Source of the DNA: an uncultured Alcaligenaceae bacterium
GTDB taxonomy: Bacteria > Pseudomonadota > Gammaproteobacteria > Burkholderiales > Burkholderiaceae_B
NCBI GenBank assembly: GCA_937952975.1
Contig: CALFXX010000022.1
Coordinates: 62,001-126,000, forward strand
Length of the DNA: 64,000 bases
Direction of reading: 5' to 3'
In this document: piece after piece, positions 51,500 to 60,525 of the stretch
Layout: every line of letters begins with the position of its first letter
Position numbering within the stretch: the first letter of the stretch is position 1
Translations under genes and position numbers: made by a program
The notes under the pieces: generated by a model
Told to the model about the DNA's origin: nothing
The model's database searches: none
The model's input: only the letters and a program-made list of their open reading frames with translations

Positions 51500-52807
51500 A
51501 TGGCTGACCTGTTCAAAACCTCTCCTCTGCCACCATTGGCAGAGGCGTTACGCCCGGGCACGCTTGACGAGGTGATTGGCCAGCGACACCTGCTTGGGCC
51601 GGGTAAGCCTTTGCGTGTGGCCTTTGAATCCGGGCGACCACATTCGATGATTTTGTGGGGGCCACCGGGCGTGGGCAAAACAACGCTTGCTCGCCTGACG
51701 GCCAACGCCTTTGATTGTGCTTTTATTGCGCTGTCAGCAGTGTTTGCAGGTGTCAAAGAAATTCGCGCGGCGATGGAGGCCGCGCAATTGACTCTTGATC
51801 AGCATCAGCAGCGTACGTTGTTGTTTGTTGATGAGATTCATCGGTTTAATAAATCGCAGCAAGATGCCTTGTTGCCCTTTGTTGAGTCGGGTTTGGTAAC
51901 GTTTATCGGTGCCACGACCGAGAACCCATCTTTTGAGGTCAACTCGGCTTTACTGTCGCGCGCGCAAGTCTACGTCCTTGAGTCGCTCAACGAAGTTGAA
52001 CTGCGCGAATTGCTTCTGCGTGCGCAACAGACGGTCCTCACTGACCTGAGCTTTGAAGACGCGGCAGTGAACACTTTGATCGGCTATGCCGATGGCGATG
52101 CGCGGCGTTTTCTTAATTTGCTTGAGCAGGCGGCAACTGCGGCACACAATGCGGGTGCAAGTTGTATTGATTCGACACTCGTACAAAACGCGCTGAGTAT
52201 GAACGCGCGTCGCTTTGACAAAGGCGGCGATAACTTTTACGACCAGATCTCAGCCTTGCATAAGTCGGTGCGAGGCTCGAATCCCGACGCGGCGCTGTAC
52301 TGGTTGACACGCATGCTCGATGGCGGCGCTGATCCTAAGTATTTGGCGCGACGTATTGTGCGTATGGCCTGGGAAGATATCGGTTTGGCAGATCCACGCG
52401 CGATGCAAATTGCGAACGACGCGGCTCAAACCTTCGAGCGCCTGGGGTCGCCAGAGGGCGAGTTAGCGCTTGCGCAGGCTACCATTTACTTAGCCGTAGC
52501 GGCAAAAAGTAATGCGGGTTACAACGCATACAATCAAGCGATGGCTTTTGTGAAACACGATCAATCTCGCCCAGTGCCCGTGCATTTGCGTAATGCGCCC
52601 ACTAAGCTGATGAAAGAGCTTGGTTATGGCCATGCCTATCGATACGCGCACGACGAACCCGAGGCCTATGCCGCCGGAGAAACCTACTTGCCCGACGGAA
52701 TGCGTGATCCCTCTTGGTACCAGCCTGTCGAGCGTGGACTTGAAACCAAGATCGCTGAAAAAATGGCGCACTTGCGCGAGCTCGATCGGCAAGCCCGAAA
52801 AAAGTAA
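51500..52807 (+). CDS. rarA: Replication-associated recombination protein A
   Basis: RarA (MgsA) is a clamp-loader-like AAA+ ATPase acting at stalled forks. Seen: PLAEALRPGTLDEVIGQRHL, Walker A GPPGVGKT (54-61), Walker B LLFVDEIHRFNK, GATTENPSFEVNSALLSRAQ and the C-terminal tetramerisation region (YLPDGMRD). 435 residues. It follows lolA by 9 bases. In many betaproteobacteria serS comes next; here the bd oxidase genes are in between. Confidence 0.95.
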   Translation: MADLFKTSPLPPLAEALRPGTLDEVIGQRHLLGPGKPLRVAFESGRPHSMILWGPPGVGKTTLARLTANAFDCAFIALSAVFAGVKEIRAAMEAAQLTLDQHQQRTLLFVDEIHRFNKSQQDALLPFVESGLVTFIGATTENPSFEVNSALLSRAQVYVLESLNEVELRELLLRAQQTVLTDLSFEDAAVNTLIGYADGDARRFLNLLEQAATAAHNAGASCIDSTLVQNALSMNARRFDKGGDNFYDQISALHKSVRGSNPDAALYWLTRMLDGGADPKYLARRIVRMAWEDIGLADPRAMQIANDAAQTFERLGSPEGELALAQATIYLAVAAKSNAGYNAYNQAMAFVKHDQSRPVPVHLRNAPTKLMKELGYGHAYRYAHDEPEAYAAGETYLPDGMRDPSWYQPVERGLETKIAEKMAHLRELDRQARKK

Positions 52808-52819
52808 AGGATGAATGTC

Positions 52820-54280
52820 ATGGATTGGTTCGATGCACACACACTGGCACGCATGCAATTTGCGTTCACCGTGAGCTTTCATATTGTTTTCCCAGCTTTT
52901 TCGATCGGCTTGGCCAGTTATCTGGCGGTGCTCAATGGTTTGCATTTAATGACGGGTCGGGCGGTCTATTTAGATTTATTTAATTACTGGAAAAAAATCT
53001 TTGCAGTCGCTTTTGGGATGGGAGTCGTCTCAGGCTTAGTCATGAGTTATGAGTTTGGTACCAACTGGAGCGTCTTTGCGGATAAAACCGGCCCAGTGCT
53101 GGGGCCCTTGATGGGCTACGAGGTCATGTCCGCTTTTTTCCTTGAGGCAGGTTTCTTGGGCGTTATGCTATTTGGACGTGCACGCGTGGGCCCGCGTTTG
53201 CATTGCTTTGCCACAGCGATGGTGGCACTAGGTACGTTCATGTCCGCCTTTTGGATTTTGTCGGTCAATAGCTGGATGCAAACCCCTGCAGGTTTTAGTC
53301 AAAATGCGGCTGGACAATTTGTCGTCGACAGTTGGTTTGAGGTGATTTTTAATCCCTCTTTCCCTTACCGCCTGGTGCACATGGTTTTGGCCGCTTATCT
53401 CACGACAGCTTTTGTCGTCGGAGGCGTTGCCGCGTTTCATTTATTGAAAATGCGCGTGCAAAAAGTTGCGCTTGCAACGCCAGAGCGTTTGGCGTCGCAG
53501 TTGGCCGTGCGAACGATGTTTTCGATGGCAATGTGGATGGCAGCCTGTGTCGCCCCCTTACAAATGTTGGCCGGTGATCAACACGGGCTCAACACCGTTG
53601 AACATCAGCCACGCAAAATCGCTGCGATTGAAGGGCATTACGAAACGCAGGCGCGCGCGCCGCTGATTTTATTTGCGATCCCCAATAGCAAAGAAGAGCG
53701 AATGGAGTACGTTGTTGAAATCCCGTATCTGGGCAGCTTAATTTTGACCCATACACTCGATGGTGTGATTCGGGGGATGAAAGAGTGGCCGCCCTCTGAG
53801 CGCCCGCCCATGGGTATCGTGTTTTACGCGTTTCGGGTCATGGTCGGCATTGGTACGCTGATGCTGGGGCTTGGCCTCTGGAGTTTGTGGCTGCGCTACC
53901 GGCGCAGGCTCTATGACGCAGTGTGGATGCATCGTGCGGCCTTGTGGATGGGGCCGTCTGGTTTTGTGGCGGTGCTGGCAGGTTGGGTGGTCACTGAGGT
54001 GGGACGCCAACCGTATACGGTTTATAACCTCTTGCGCACAAGTGAGTCAGCCTCGCCGATTGATGCGGCTGCGGTGGCCGGTTCGCTGATCGGTTTTGTC
54101 TTGGTGTATTTTGCGCTCTTTGGCGCTGGCGTGGTGTATATCTTGCGGTTGATGCGTCAGCCGCCTGATATGGGACTCGGTGAGCTGCCCTTAAATGAAC
54201 CCGTGCGTGCGGCGGGTATTTTGCCTGCTGTGGCGCTGAGCGCTGCGCCAAGCGCCGATACCTCGAAGGGGCAGCCATGA
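52820..54280 (+). CDS. cydA: Cytochrome bd-type quinol oxidase subunit I (cyanide-insensitive oxidase CioA type)
   Basis: Membrane terminal oxidase subunit carrying haems b558, b595 and d. Seen: His21 (haem ligand), Glu101 and Glu109 in GYEVMSAFFLEAGF (the two glutamates of the oxygen site and proton path, E99/E107 in E. coli), YRLVHMVLAAYLT with another ligand His, and GRQPYTVYNLLRT in place of GRQPW. At 486 residues it has the short Q-loop typical of CIO-type oxidases. An upstream ATG at 52811 exists, but AAGGA lies eight bases before 52820. Starts 12 bases after rarA. Confidence 0.92.
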   Translation: MDWFDAHTLARMQFAFTVSFHIVFPAFSIGLASYLAVLNGLHLMTGRAVYLDLFNYWKKIFAVAFGMGVVSGLVMSYEFGTNWSVFADKTGPVLGPLMGYEVMSAFFLEAGFLGVMLFGRARVGPRLHCFATAMVALGTFMSAFWILSVNSWMQTPAGFSQNAAGQFVVDSWFEVIFNPSFPYRLVHMVLAAYLTTAFVVGGVAAFHLLKMRVQKVALATPERLASQLAVRTMFSMAMWMAACVAPLQMLAGDQHGLNTVEHQPRKIAAIEGHYETQARAPLILFAIPNSKEERMEYVVEIPYLGSLILTHTLDGVIRGMKEWPPSERPPMGIVFYAFRVMVGIGTLMLGLGLWSLWLRYRRRLYDAVWMHRAALWMGPSGFVAVLAGWVVTEVGRQPYTVYNLLRTSESASPIDAAAVAGSLIGFVLVYFALFGAGVVYILRLMRQPPDMGLGELPLNEPVRAAGILPAVALSAAPSADTSKGQP

Positions 54281-55284
54281 CGATTGACTATGCCTTGATT
54301 TGGGCTGGCCTGATTGCATTCGCAGTCTTGGCTTATATCGTGCTAGATGGTTTTGATCTGGGTGTCGGAATTTTGTTTCCTTGGGTCAAGGGGCAGGACC
54401 ACCGTGATCAGATGATGAACTCGGTTGCTCCTGTGTGGGATGGCAATGAAACTTGGCTCGTGTTGGGCGGTGGCGGCTTGTTTGCTGTTTTTCCGCTTGC
54501 GTATTCAATCATTATGCCGGCCCTGTATGCACCGTTTATTACGATGCTGTTGGCCTTGGTGTTCAGGGGTGTTGCGTTTGAGTTCCGGTTTAAAAGTCGC
54601 AATAACCAATGGTTTTGGGATCTTGCTTTTGCGGGTGGCTCAACCGTTGCGGCCTTTGCGCAAGGGGTTGCGATGGGTGCGTTGGTCCAGGGGATTCCAG
54701 TTGCCGGGCGCGCCTACGCTGGGGGCTGGTGGGATTGGTTGTCGCCTTTCAGTTTGCTGACGGGTTTGGCGCTGGTCGTGGGGTACGCCCTGCTAGGCGC
54801 CACCTGGCTAATGCTTAAAACGGAAGGTCATGTTGCCCAGCAAGCATTGCGTGCCGCGCGCGTGTTGGGGGTCGCGTTACTGGCGCTCATCGTACTTGTG
54901 AGCCTTTGGACGCCTTTTTTACATGAGCACTTTATGCGTAAGTGGTTCGCCTGGCCAGCCATGTTGCTTGTGGCGCCGGTGCCAATTTTGGTGTTGATCT
55001 GTGCGCTGCTGTTTTTTAAAGGCCTTTCGCAAGATAGGCCTTTAATGGCATTTTTGTCGGTGCAAGGACTGTTCGTCTTGTCTTATATGGGTTTGTTGAT
55101 CAGTTTCTTTCCGTACATTGTTCCGTCGGTGGTGACGCTTTGGCAGGCGGCTGCGCCCGATAATAGTCTTAAGTTTTTATTGGTCGGTGCTGTCGTATTG
55201 CTACCAATGATTCTGGCATATACCGCCTATGCTTACTGGGTATTTCGTGGCAAGGTGGGCCCGACGCATCACTATCACGGCTAG
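54277..55284 (+). CDS. cydB: Cytochrome bd-type quinol oxidase subunit II (CioB type)
   Basis: Subunit II of the bd oxidase. Seen: an N-terminal YALIWAGLIAFAVLAYIVLD and DGFDLGVGILFPWVKG, VAPVWDGNETWLVLGGGGLF, and about eight hydrophobic segments. 335 residues. ATGA overlap with cydA. A small DUF2474-like ORF follows after 124 bases; together they make a complete oxidase cassette. Confidence 0.94.
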   Translation: MTIDYALIWAGLIAFAVLAYIVLDGFDLGVGILFPWVKGQDHRDQMMNSVAPVWDGNETWLVLGGGGLFAVFPLAYSIIMPALYAPFITMLLALVFRGVAFEFRFKSRNNQWFWDLAFAGGSTVAAFAQGVAMGALVQGIPVAGRAYAGGWWDWLSPFSLLTGLALVVGYALLGATWLMLKTEGHVAQQALRAARVLGVALLALIVLVSLWTPFLHEHFMRKWFAWPAMLLVAPVPILVLICALLFFKGLSQDRPLMAFLSVQGLFVLSYMGLLISFFPYIVPSVVTLWQAAAPDNSLKFLLVGAVVLLPMILAYTAYAYWVFRGKVGPTHHYHG

Positions 55285-55408
55285 GCTGGGCAACTTGGCG
55301 TCTTGGCAACTGGACAATTCAGCGCTTGAGTCGGGCATGGTGCTTGTGGCGTTCTTGCCTGTCTTAACTTCTGGTTTATCTTAATTGGGTGGTTTTTCAG
55401 AGAATACG

Positions 55409-55510
55409 ATGAAACGCTGGGCGTGGTTGGTGCTGATTTGGTTGTTAAGCGTTGGGGCGCTTGGCATCGTGGCGTGGTTGCTGCGGCGTTTACAATACTG
55501 GCTTCATTAG
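55409..55510 (+). CDS. 33-residue DUF2474-like small membrane protein (bd oxidase accessory candidate)
   Basis: The short frame translates to MKRWAWLVLIWLLSVGALG followed by IVAWLLRRLQYWLH: one basic end, one hydrophobic helix, one basic end. This is the pattern of DUF2474 single-helix proteins found next to cioAB-type oxidases, analogous in place to CydX. It lies 124 bases after cydB and 20 bases before serS. The ribosome-binding site is weak (AGAGAA). Too short for most gene finders. Read as real from location and pattern, but unproved. Confidence 0.65.
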   Translation: MKRWAWLVLIWLLSVGALGIVAWLLRRLQYWLH

Positions 55511-55530
55511 CATTTTGAAGCCTCGAGACC

Positions 55531-56874
55531 ATGCTTGACCCTGCTTTTTTGCGTAAAGATCTGGATGCCGTTGTGCGTCGCCTGGCGAGCCGCGGCTTTG
55601 CCTTTTCTCTTGAATCCTTTAATGCGCTCGAAGCGCGCCGTAAAGCGGTACAGACAGAAACTGAAAACTTGCAGGCGCAGCGCAACGCCTTCGCTAAACA
55701 GATCGGTGCTTTGAAATCACGTGGTGAAGATGCCTCTGCTGTCATGGCCCAATCACAGGCTATTCCGGTACGTTTGAAGGCGCTTGAGCAAGATCTAGCC
55801 GAAATTCAACAACAACTGAATGAGTTGTTGTTAGCGGTGCCCAATCTGCCACACGAATCGGTACCAGTGGGGGCGGATAGCGAGGGCAATATCGAGGTGC
55901 GTCGCTGGGTACCCGTGCCTGATGCTGTGTCTGGCGATCCAAAACATTTGGGTTTTACGCCACGCGATCACGTCACCATCGGTGAAACAATTGGCCTAGA
56001 TTTTGACGTGGCGGGCAAGCTGTCGGGTGCCCGGTTTAGTTTTATGAAGGGCCCTGTTGCTAGACTGCATCGGGCGTTGGCCCAGTTCATGCTCGACTTG
56101 CAAACCGAACAACATGGTTATGTCGAGTGCTACACGCCGTATATCGTGAACGCGTCAACGTTGTTGGGCACTGGGCAATTGCCTAAATTCAAAAACGATA
56201 TGTTTTGGGTCACGCGTGGTGGTGATGAGCCGACACTCGACGAGCAAGGCAATGCTATCGCCCGTGAAGAGCAATACTTGATTTCAACCTCAGAAATCAC
56301 CTTAACCAGCAGCGTGCGCGATAGCATTGTGCCCGCAACCGACTTGCCCATTCGCCTCACCGCGCACACGCCGTGCTTTCGCTCTGAGGCAGGGAGTGGC
56401 GGGCGCGATACGCGAGGCTTGATTCGTCAACACCAGTTCGATAAGGTCGAAATGGTGCAAATCGTCGCGGCAGACAAGTCGTATGAGGCGCTTGAGCACA
56501 TGGCGGGCCATGCTGAAAAAGTGCTGCAATTGCTTGGGCTGCCTTATCGCGTCATGTTGTTATGCACGGGCGATATGGGCTTTGGTTCAACAAAAACCTA
56601 TGATCTTGAAGTGTGGTTACCCGCTCAAAACACTTGGCGTGAGATCTCGTCCGTGTCCAATTGCGAGGCCTTTCAGGCGCGTCGCATGCAAGCGCGTACC
56701 CGTAACGAAGCCGGCAAAACAGAGTTTGTGCATACCTTGAATGGCTCTGGCTTAGCCGTGGGGCGGGCGCTCGTCGCTGTACTTGAAAATTATCAACAAG
56801 AGGACGGCAGCGTTGTGGTGCCTGAGGTCTTGCGTCCTTATATGGGCGGTGTCGCGCGCCTAAACGCCGCTTAA
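55531..56874 (+). CDS. serS: Serine--tRNA ligase
   Basis: Charges tRNA-Ser (and tRNA-Sec where present). Seen: an N-terminal coiled-coil arm with MLDPAFLRKDLDAVVRRLA and repeated heptads (to about residue 100) that grips the tRNA variable arm, and a class II catalytic core with ISTSEITLTSSV, TPCFRSEAGSGGRDTRGLIR, FDKVEMVQI and NGSGLAVGRALVAVLENYQ. 447 residues. Downstream of the oxidase genes; it probably has its own promoter because oxidase and synthetase are regulated differently, but none is clear. Confidence 0.97.
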   Translation: MLDPAFLRKDLDAVVRRLASRGFAFSLESFNALEARRKAVQTETENLQAQRNAFAKQIGALKSRGEDASAVMAQSQAIPVRLKALEQDLAEIQQQLNELLLAVPNLPHESVPVGADSEGNIEVRRWVPVPDAVSGDPKHLGFTPRDHVTIGETIGLDFDVAGKLSGARFSFMKGPVARLHRALAQFMLDLQTEQHGYVECYTPYIVNASTLLGTGQLPKFKNDMFWVTRGGDEPTLDEQGNAIAREEQYLISTSEITLTSSVRDSIVPATDLPIRLTAHTPCFRSEAGSGGRDTRGLIRQHQFDKVEMVQIVAADKSYEALEHMAGHAEKVLQLLGLPYRVMLLCTGDMGFGSTKTYDLEVWLPAQNTWREISSVSNCEAFQARRMQARTRNEAGKTEFVHTLNGSGLAVGRALVAVLENYQQEDGSVVVPEVLRPYMGGVARLNAA

Positions 56875-56920
56875 CCGCCGAGTTGCAAGCCGGCACCCTG
56901 TCGTGGGGCGCCGGTAAGCG

Positions 56921-57280
56921 TTACCGCCCGTAATAGCCGTGGCCGTGACCGTAGCCGCGATGGTTACCGTAATAGCCATAACCGCCATAGTACCGAGGTG
57001 CCACAACGACGGGTGCATAGTATCTGGGTGCTGGGCTTACGACCACCGGAGGAACTACATACCCCGGCGCATAAACGGGTGCCGGAGCGTAATAAGGTTG
57101 AGGCACTGCGTAAGCAACCGGCGCAGGTGCATAATAAACTGGTGCCGGGCTATAGACTGGTGCTCCAATGACAATTGGAGGCACGCCTATCACGACGCCC
57201 ACGCTCGGCCCCGCCAGCACGGCGTCTGCACTCAGAAGCCCAGCTAACGTGGCCACCAAAGTTAACAGGATTTTTTTCAT
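56921..57280 (-). CDS. Secreted Tyr/Pro/Gly-rich protein with PXPV-like repeats
   Basis: A 119-residue exported low-complexity protein. Seen: a signal peptide (MKKILLTLVATLAGLLSADA), then repeated PAPVYYAPAPVAY-type units and a C-terminal Gly/Tyr/His-rich tail (YYGNHRGYGHGHGYYGR). Pattern matches the PXPV repeat family, whose role is unknown; surface or periplasmic structure is possible. The start at 57280 has GGAGAG upstream; the longer frame to 57298 is rejected. A 7-bp dyad is upstream at 57301-57322. Confidence 0.7.
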   Translation of the reverse strand: MKKILLTLVATLAGLLSADAVLAGPSVGVVIGVPPIVIGAPVYSPAPVYYAPAPVAYAVPQPYYAPAPVYAPGYVVPPVVVSPAPRYYAPVVVAPRYYGGYGYYGNHRGYGHGHGYYGR

Positions 57281-57300
57281 TTTTTTCTCTCCACTCATTT

Positions 57301-57322
57301 GGGATACCGCTATTAGTATCCC
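57301..57322 (-). promoter_or_regulatory. 7-bp dyad upstream of the PXPV gene
   Basis: GGGATAC (57301-57307), 8-base spacer, GTATCCC (57316-57322), a perfect inverted repeat 20 bases upstream of the PXPV start on that gene's strand. It could be an operator or a leader hairpin. Confidence 0.4.
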
Positions 57323-57433
57323 TTTGCTGACAGTTCATATTCTAGGTGGCTGGCGGTAAAAGTCTAGGGCTCTACTTCTGACACTTGTTTCAGGTGATTT
57401 CAGTTGAGGGTTTAATTCAAGGGCGCATGATGA

Positions 57434-59479
57434 ATGACCTGCATTTACCCTTCTACGGGCGAGCTAATAATATCCAACATGATCACGATTGATCCTATCG
57501 ACCCGTGCGCGGTTGAAGAAGAGTTGCGTCGGGTACGTGGTCTCATGCAGCTTGAGCAAAAGGAAGACCAAGCGCAATTCAAACTTAAAAATGCTCAGGC
57601 CAGTGTAAAAGAGCGCATACGGCGCGGTCTCACGTGGTATCCCATCACGATCACCAACGAAGAAATCGGCTTTGGCGGCAAAGTGGTGCTTGAGCTAGAG
57701 CGCCCAGACAGTCAACAGGGCCTGCACTTGTTTCAGGTGGGCAAAAATGCTTCGCTTTTTAGCAATGCGCCGCCTCACCTGGCGACCGACCGACCCGTGC
57801 TCAGTGGCGTCATTACTAGCGTGCGGCGCAATAAACTGCTGCTGGTCACAACCAAAGAGGAGCTTCCCGACTGGGTACATGACGCAAGCAAACTGGGCGT
57901 TGACCTCACGTTCGACGAGGTGAGCTACCGCGAGATGGACCTCGCTCTCGACGAAGTGATTTACGCACATGAAAATCGCTTAGCCCAGTTGCGCGACGTG
58001 CTGCTCGGCGCCCGGCAGGCGAGGTTTCGCACGCACAACGCCGACGACCTGTTTTACCCCAGTCCTCTCAACGATTCGCAGTTAGCGGCCGTGCGTCTAG
58101 TGATCACGGCTCAAGACGTGGCCATCATCCATGGACCGCCCGGTACGGGCAAAACGACTACCTTGGTACAGGCCATCCTAGAAACCACGCGGCGCGAGCG
58201 TCGCGTGTTGGTATGCGCACCCTCGAATACGGCTGTTGATCTACTCACTGAAAAGCTGGCCGAGCGCGGCGTCAATGTGATCCGACTGGGCAATCCTAGC
58301 CGCGTCTCAGACCTTTTGCTTGAGCACACCTTAGATGCCCGCGTGATGGCGCATTCGAGTTACGGTGAAATGCGCGCGATGCGCCAAACCGCCGAGCAAT
58401 ACCGCCAAACTGCCAACGAATACACCCGCGAGTTTGGCTTCGAAGAACGGCAGCAGCGTCGGTTGCTGAAGGAAGAGGCGCGAATGCTGTTTCAGGCAGC
58501 CGACAATTTAGAGCGCTTTATCACCGAGGACGTACTCGAGTCTGTACAAGTCATCACCTGCACACTCGTCGGCGCTAGCAACCGTAACATTCGGCACCTC
58601 ATCTTTGAGACCGTCTTTATCGACGAAGCCGCCCAGGCCTTGGAGCCGGGTTGCTGGATTCCCATTGCCAAGGGCACACGCGTGATTCTGGCTGGCGATC
58701 ACCATCAACTGCCACCCACTGTCAAAAGCGAAAAGGCGGCCCGTGAGGGCCTACGCGAAACCTTGTTCGAAAAGTGCATTAAGCGGCAGCCAGCGACCGC
58801 CCGCATGCTGACCGTGCAGTACCGCATGCACGCGCAAATCATGGGATTCAGCTCTGAAGAGTTTTACGGAGGTCAATTAGAGGCGCACCATACTGTGCGT
58901 CACGCTGACTTGGGGGCTTACGACCAGATTTTTGCGCATGACCTACCCGTTGAGTTCTTGGACACGGCCGGCTGCGGTTTCCTTGAGTTCACCCTTTCTG
59001 AAAGCCGTTCGACGGCTAACCCCGAAGAGGCGGATGTATTGCTTAGGCGCCTCGCTCAGCTCTTAGAGCCTTACGATCAAGTCGAGCACGCGCAAGACCC
59101 GCTCACCATCGGCGTGATTGCCCCTTACCGCGCTCAAATCAATTATTTGAAGGACGCCATCGAGCAAATTGACGATCTCAACAGCCTTCTGCAGCAGCGC
59201 ATGCTGAGCGTGGGCACCGTCGATTCGTTTCAAGGCCAAGAGCGCGACATCATTGCGATTTCACTGACACGCAGCAATCACCAAGGCGAAATTGGTTTTC
59301 TTGCGGATATCCGCCGCATGAACGTTGGAATGACCCGCGCCCGACGTAAGTTGCTACTTGTGGGCGACTCGTCGACGCTCGCCTCAAATCCGTTTTTCGT
59401 GGACTTGCTCGCTTATGTGAAGCATATTGGTGGCTACCGCACGGCCTGGGAAATCGTTGATGAGGCAGGGCCGGGTTGA
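57434..59479 (+). CDS. UPF1/IGHMBP2-like superfamily 1B helicase
   Basis: A DNA/RNA helicase of the UPF1-like SF1B group. Seen: an N-terminal beta-barrel-like domain (about residues 60-150), then Walker A GPPGTGKTTT near residue 234, motif Ia CAPSNTAVDLLTEKL, a 70-residue coiled-coil insert (about 305-370, the 1C/stalk position), DEAAQALEP (Asp397), AGDHHQLPPTV, QYRMHAQIM, VDSFQGQERDIIAISLTRS and VGMTRARRKL. 681 residues. The start at 57434 (or 57479) is uncertain. Such helicases are common in eukaryotes, archaea and Bacteroidetes but unusual in betaproteobacteria; no partner gene lies nearby. Confidence 0.9.
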   Translation: MTCIYPSTGELIISNMITIDPIDPCAVEEELRRVRGLMQLEQKEDQAQFKLKNAQASVKERIRRGLTWYPITITNEEIGFGGKVVLELERPDSQQGLHLFQVGKNASLFSNAPPHLATDRPVLSGVITSVRRNKLLLVTTKEELPDWVHDASKLGVDLTFDEVSYREMDLALDEVIYAHENRLAQLRDVLLGARQARFRTHNADDLFYPSPLNDSQLAAVRLVITAQDVAIIHGPPGTGKTTTLVQAILETTRRERRVLVCAPSNTAVDLLTEKLAERGVNVIRLGNPSRVSDLLLEHTLDARVMAHSSYGEMRAMRQTAEQYRQTANEYTREFGFEERQQRRLLKEEARMLFQAADNLERFITEDVLESVQVITCTLVGASNRNIRHLIFETVFIDEAAQALEPGCWIPIAKGTRVILAGDHHQLPPTVKSEKAAREGLRETLFEKCIKRQPATARMLTVQYRMHAQIMGFSSEEFYGGQLEAHHTVRHADLGAYDQIFAHDLPVEFLDTAGCGFLEFTLSESRSTANPEEADVLLRRLAQLLEPYDQVEHAQDPLTIGVIAPYRAQINYLKDAIEQIDDLNSLLQQRMLSVGTVDSFQGQERDIIAISLTRSNHQGEIGFLADIRRMNVGMTRARRKLLLVGDSSTLASNPFFVDLLAYVKHIGGYRTAWEIVDEAGPG

Positions 59480-59597
59480 GTGAGTGGCATGCAAAGCAAT
59501 GCCGCATATTCCGTTAAACTCAATTCAGTTGAAGTTTTCTCCTTTTGTTGCGCCGTAAATAGTCTGGCGGCCCGACTGACCTATTTTCTTTGCCCCG

Positions 59598-60491
59598 ATG
59601 CGTCCCATTACCTTGTTATGTTTGGTTGTACCGCCCTTGATGTGGGCCAGTAACGCCATTGTGGGTCGGATGGCCGCTGGGGCGATTCCCCCAATCACCT
59701 TAAATTTCTTACGTTGGGTGGTTGCGCTTCTGGTGTTGTTGCCTTTTGTATGGCAACGTTTAAAGCAAGACTGGCCGATCGCCCGAAAATCTTGGGTCAT
59801 TCTTGCGGTCACTGGTTTTTTGAGTACGACGACCTACAACGCCTTGCAATATCTGGCGCTTACAACGTCTAGCCCGATCAATATTGCGTTAATCACCGCA
59901 GCGGGTCCGATATTTACGCTTCTGATGGGGCGTTCATTCTTTCAGGCGCCCATCAGCCGCGCGGCCACCGTTGGGGCTGTCGTATCGATGCTGGGTGTGG
60001 CTTGGGTGCTGATTCGCGGTGATGTGCTGAACGCCGCGCGGATTTCATTCGTGCCGGGTGATTTGTTTATGTTGCTCGCGATTGCCCTTTGGGCCTTGTA
60101 TACCTGGCTGTTGCGTAGCCGACCCGCCGAAATGTCCGGTTATAGCGTGTTAACAATGCAGATGGCTTGGGGTTTATTGTTTGCGGTACCGATGGTGTTG
60201 GCAGAGCTGTTTTGGGGTAGTTACGCTGCAATCGAATGGTCGCCCAAGATTTACGGCATGGTCGTGTACGTTGCCTTGGGGCCGGCGCTACTGGCCTACC
60301 TTTGCTATCAACAAGCGGTTTTACGAACAGGTTCGCAATTGCCGATGTTTTTTTTGAATCTGACTCCTGTATTCGCAGCGTTGATGTCTGTCCTGCTGTT
60401 GGGCGAGTTTCCCGAGCTTTACCATGTAGTCGGTCTGGTGTTGATTGTGTTGGGGATTGTGTTGGCAAATCCTCCTAAAAAATCTGTCTAA
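59598..60491 (+). CDS. EamA/DMT-superfamily transporter
   Basis: A 297-residue permease of the drug/metabolite transporter superfamily. Seen: ten hydrophobic segments in two EamA repeats (about residues 5-135 and 150-290), with NALQYLALTTSSPINIALIT in the first and MFFLNLTPVFAALMSVLLLG in the second. Substrate unknown; relatives export amino acids or metabolites. 118 bases separate it from the helicase; the next gene starts 34 bases downstream. Confidence 0.9.
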   Translation: MRPITLLCLVVPPLMWASNAIVGRMAAGAIPPITLNFLRWVVALLVLLPFVWQRLKQDWPIARKSWVILAVTGFLSTTTYNALQYLALTTSSPINIALITAAGPIFTLLMGRSFFQAPISRAATVGAVVSMLGVAWVLIRGDVLNAARISFVPGDLFMLLAIALWALYTWLLRSRPAEMSGYSVLTMQMAWGLLFAVPMVLAELFWGSYAAIEWSPKIYGMVVYVALGPALLAYLCYQQAVLRTGSQLPMFFLNLTPVFAALMSVLLLGEFPELYHVVGLVLIVLGIVLANPPKKSV

Positions 60492-60525
60492 TGCCAGTAC
60501 GATATTTCTGACCTTGAGGTGTTCG

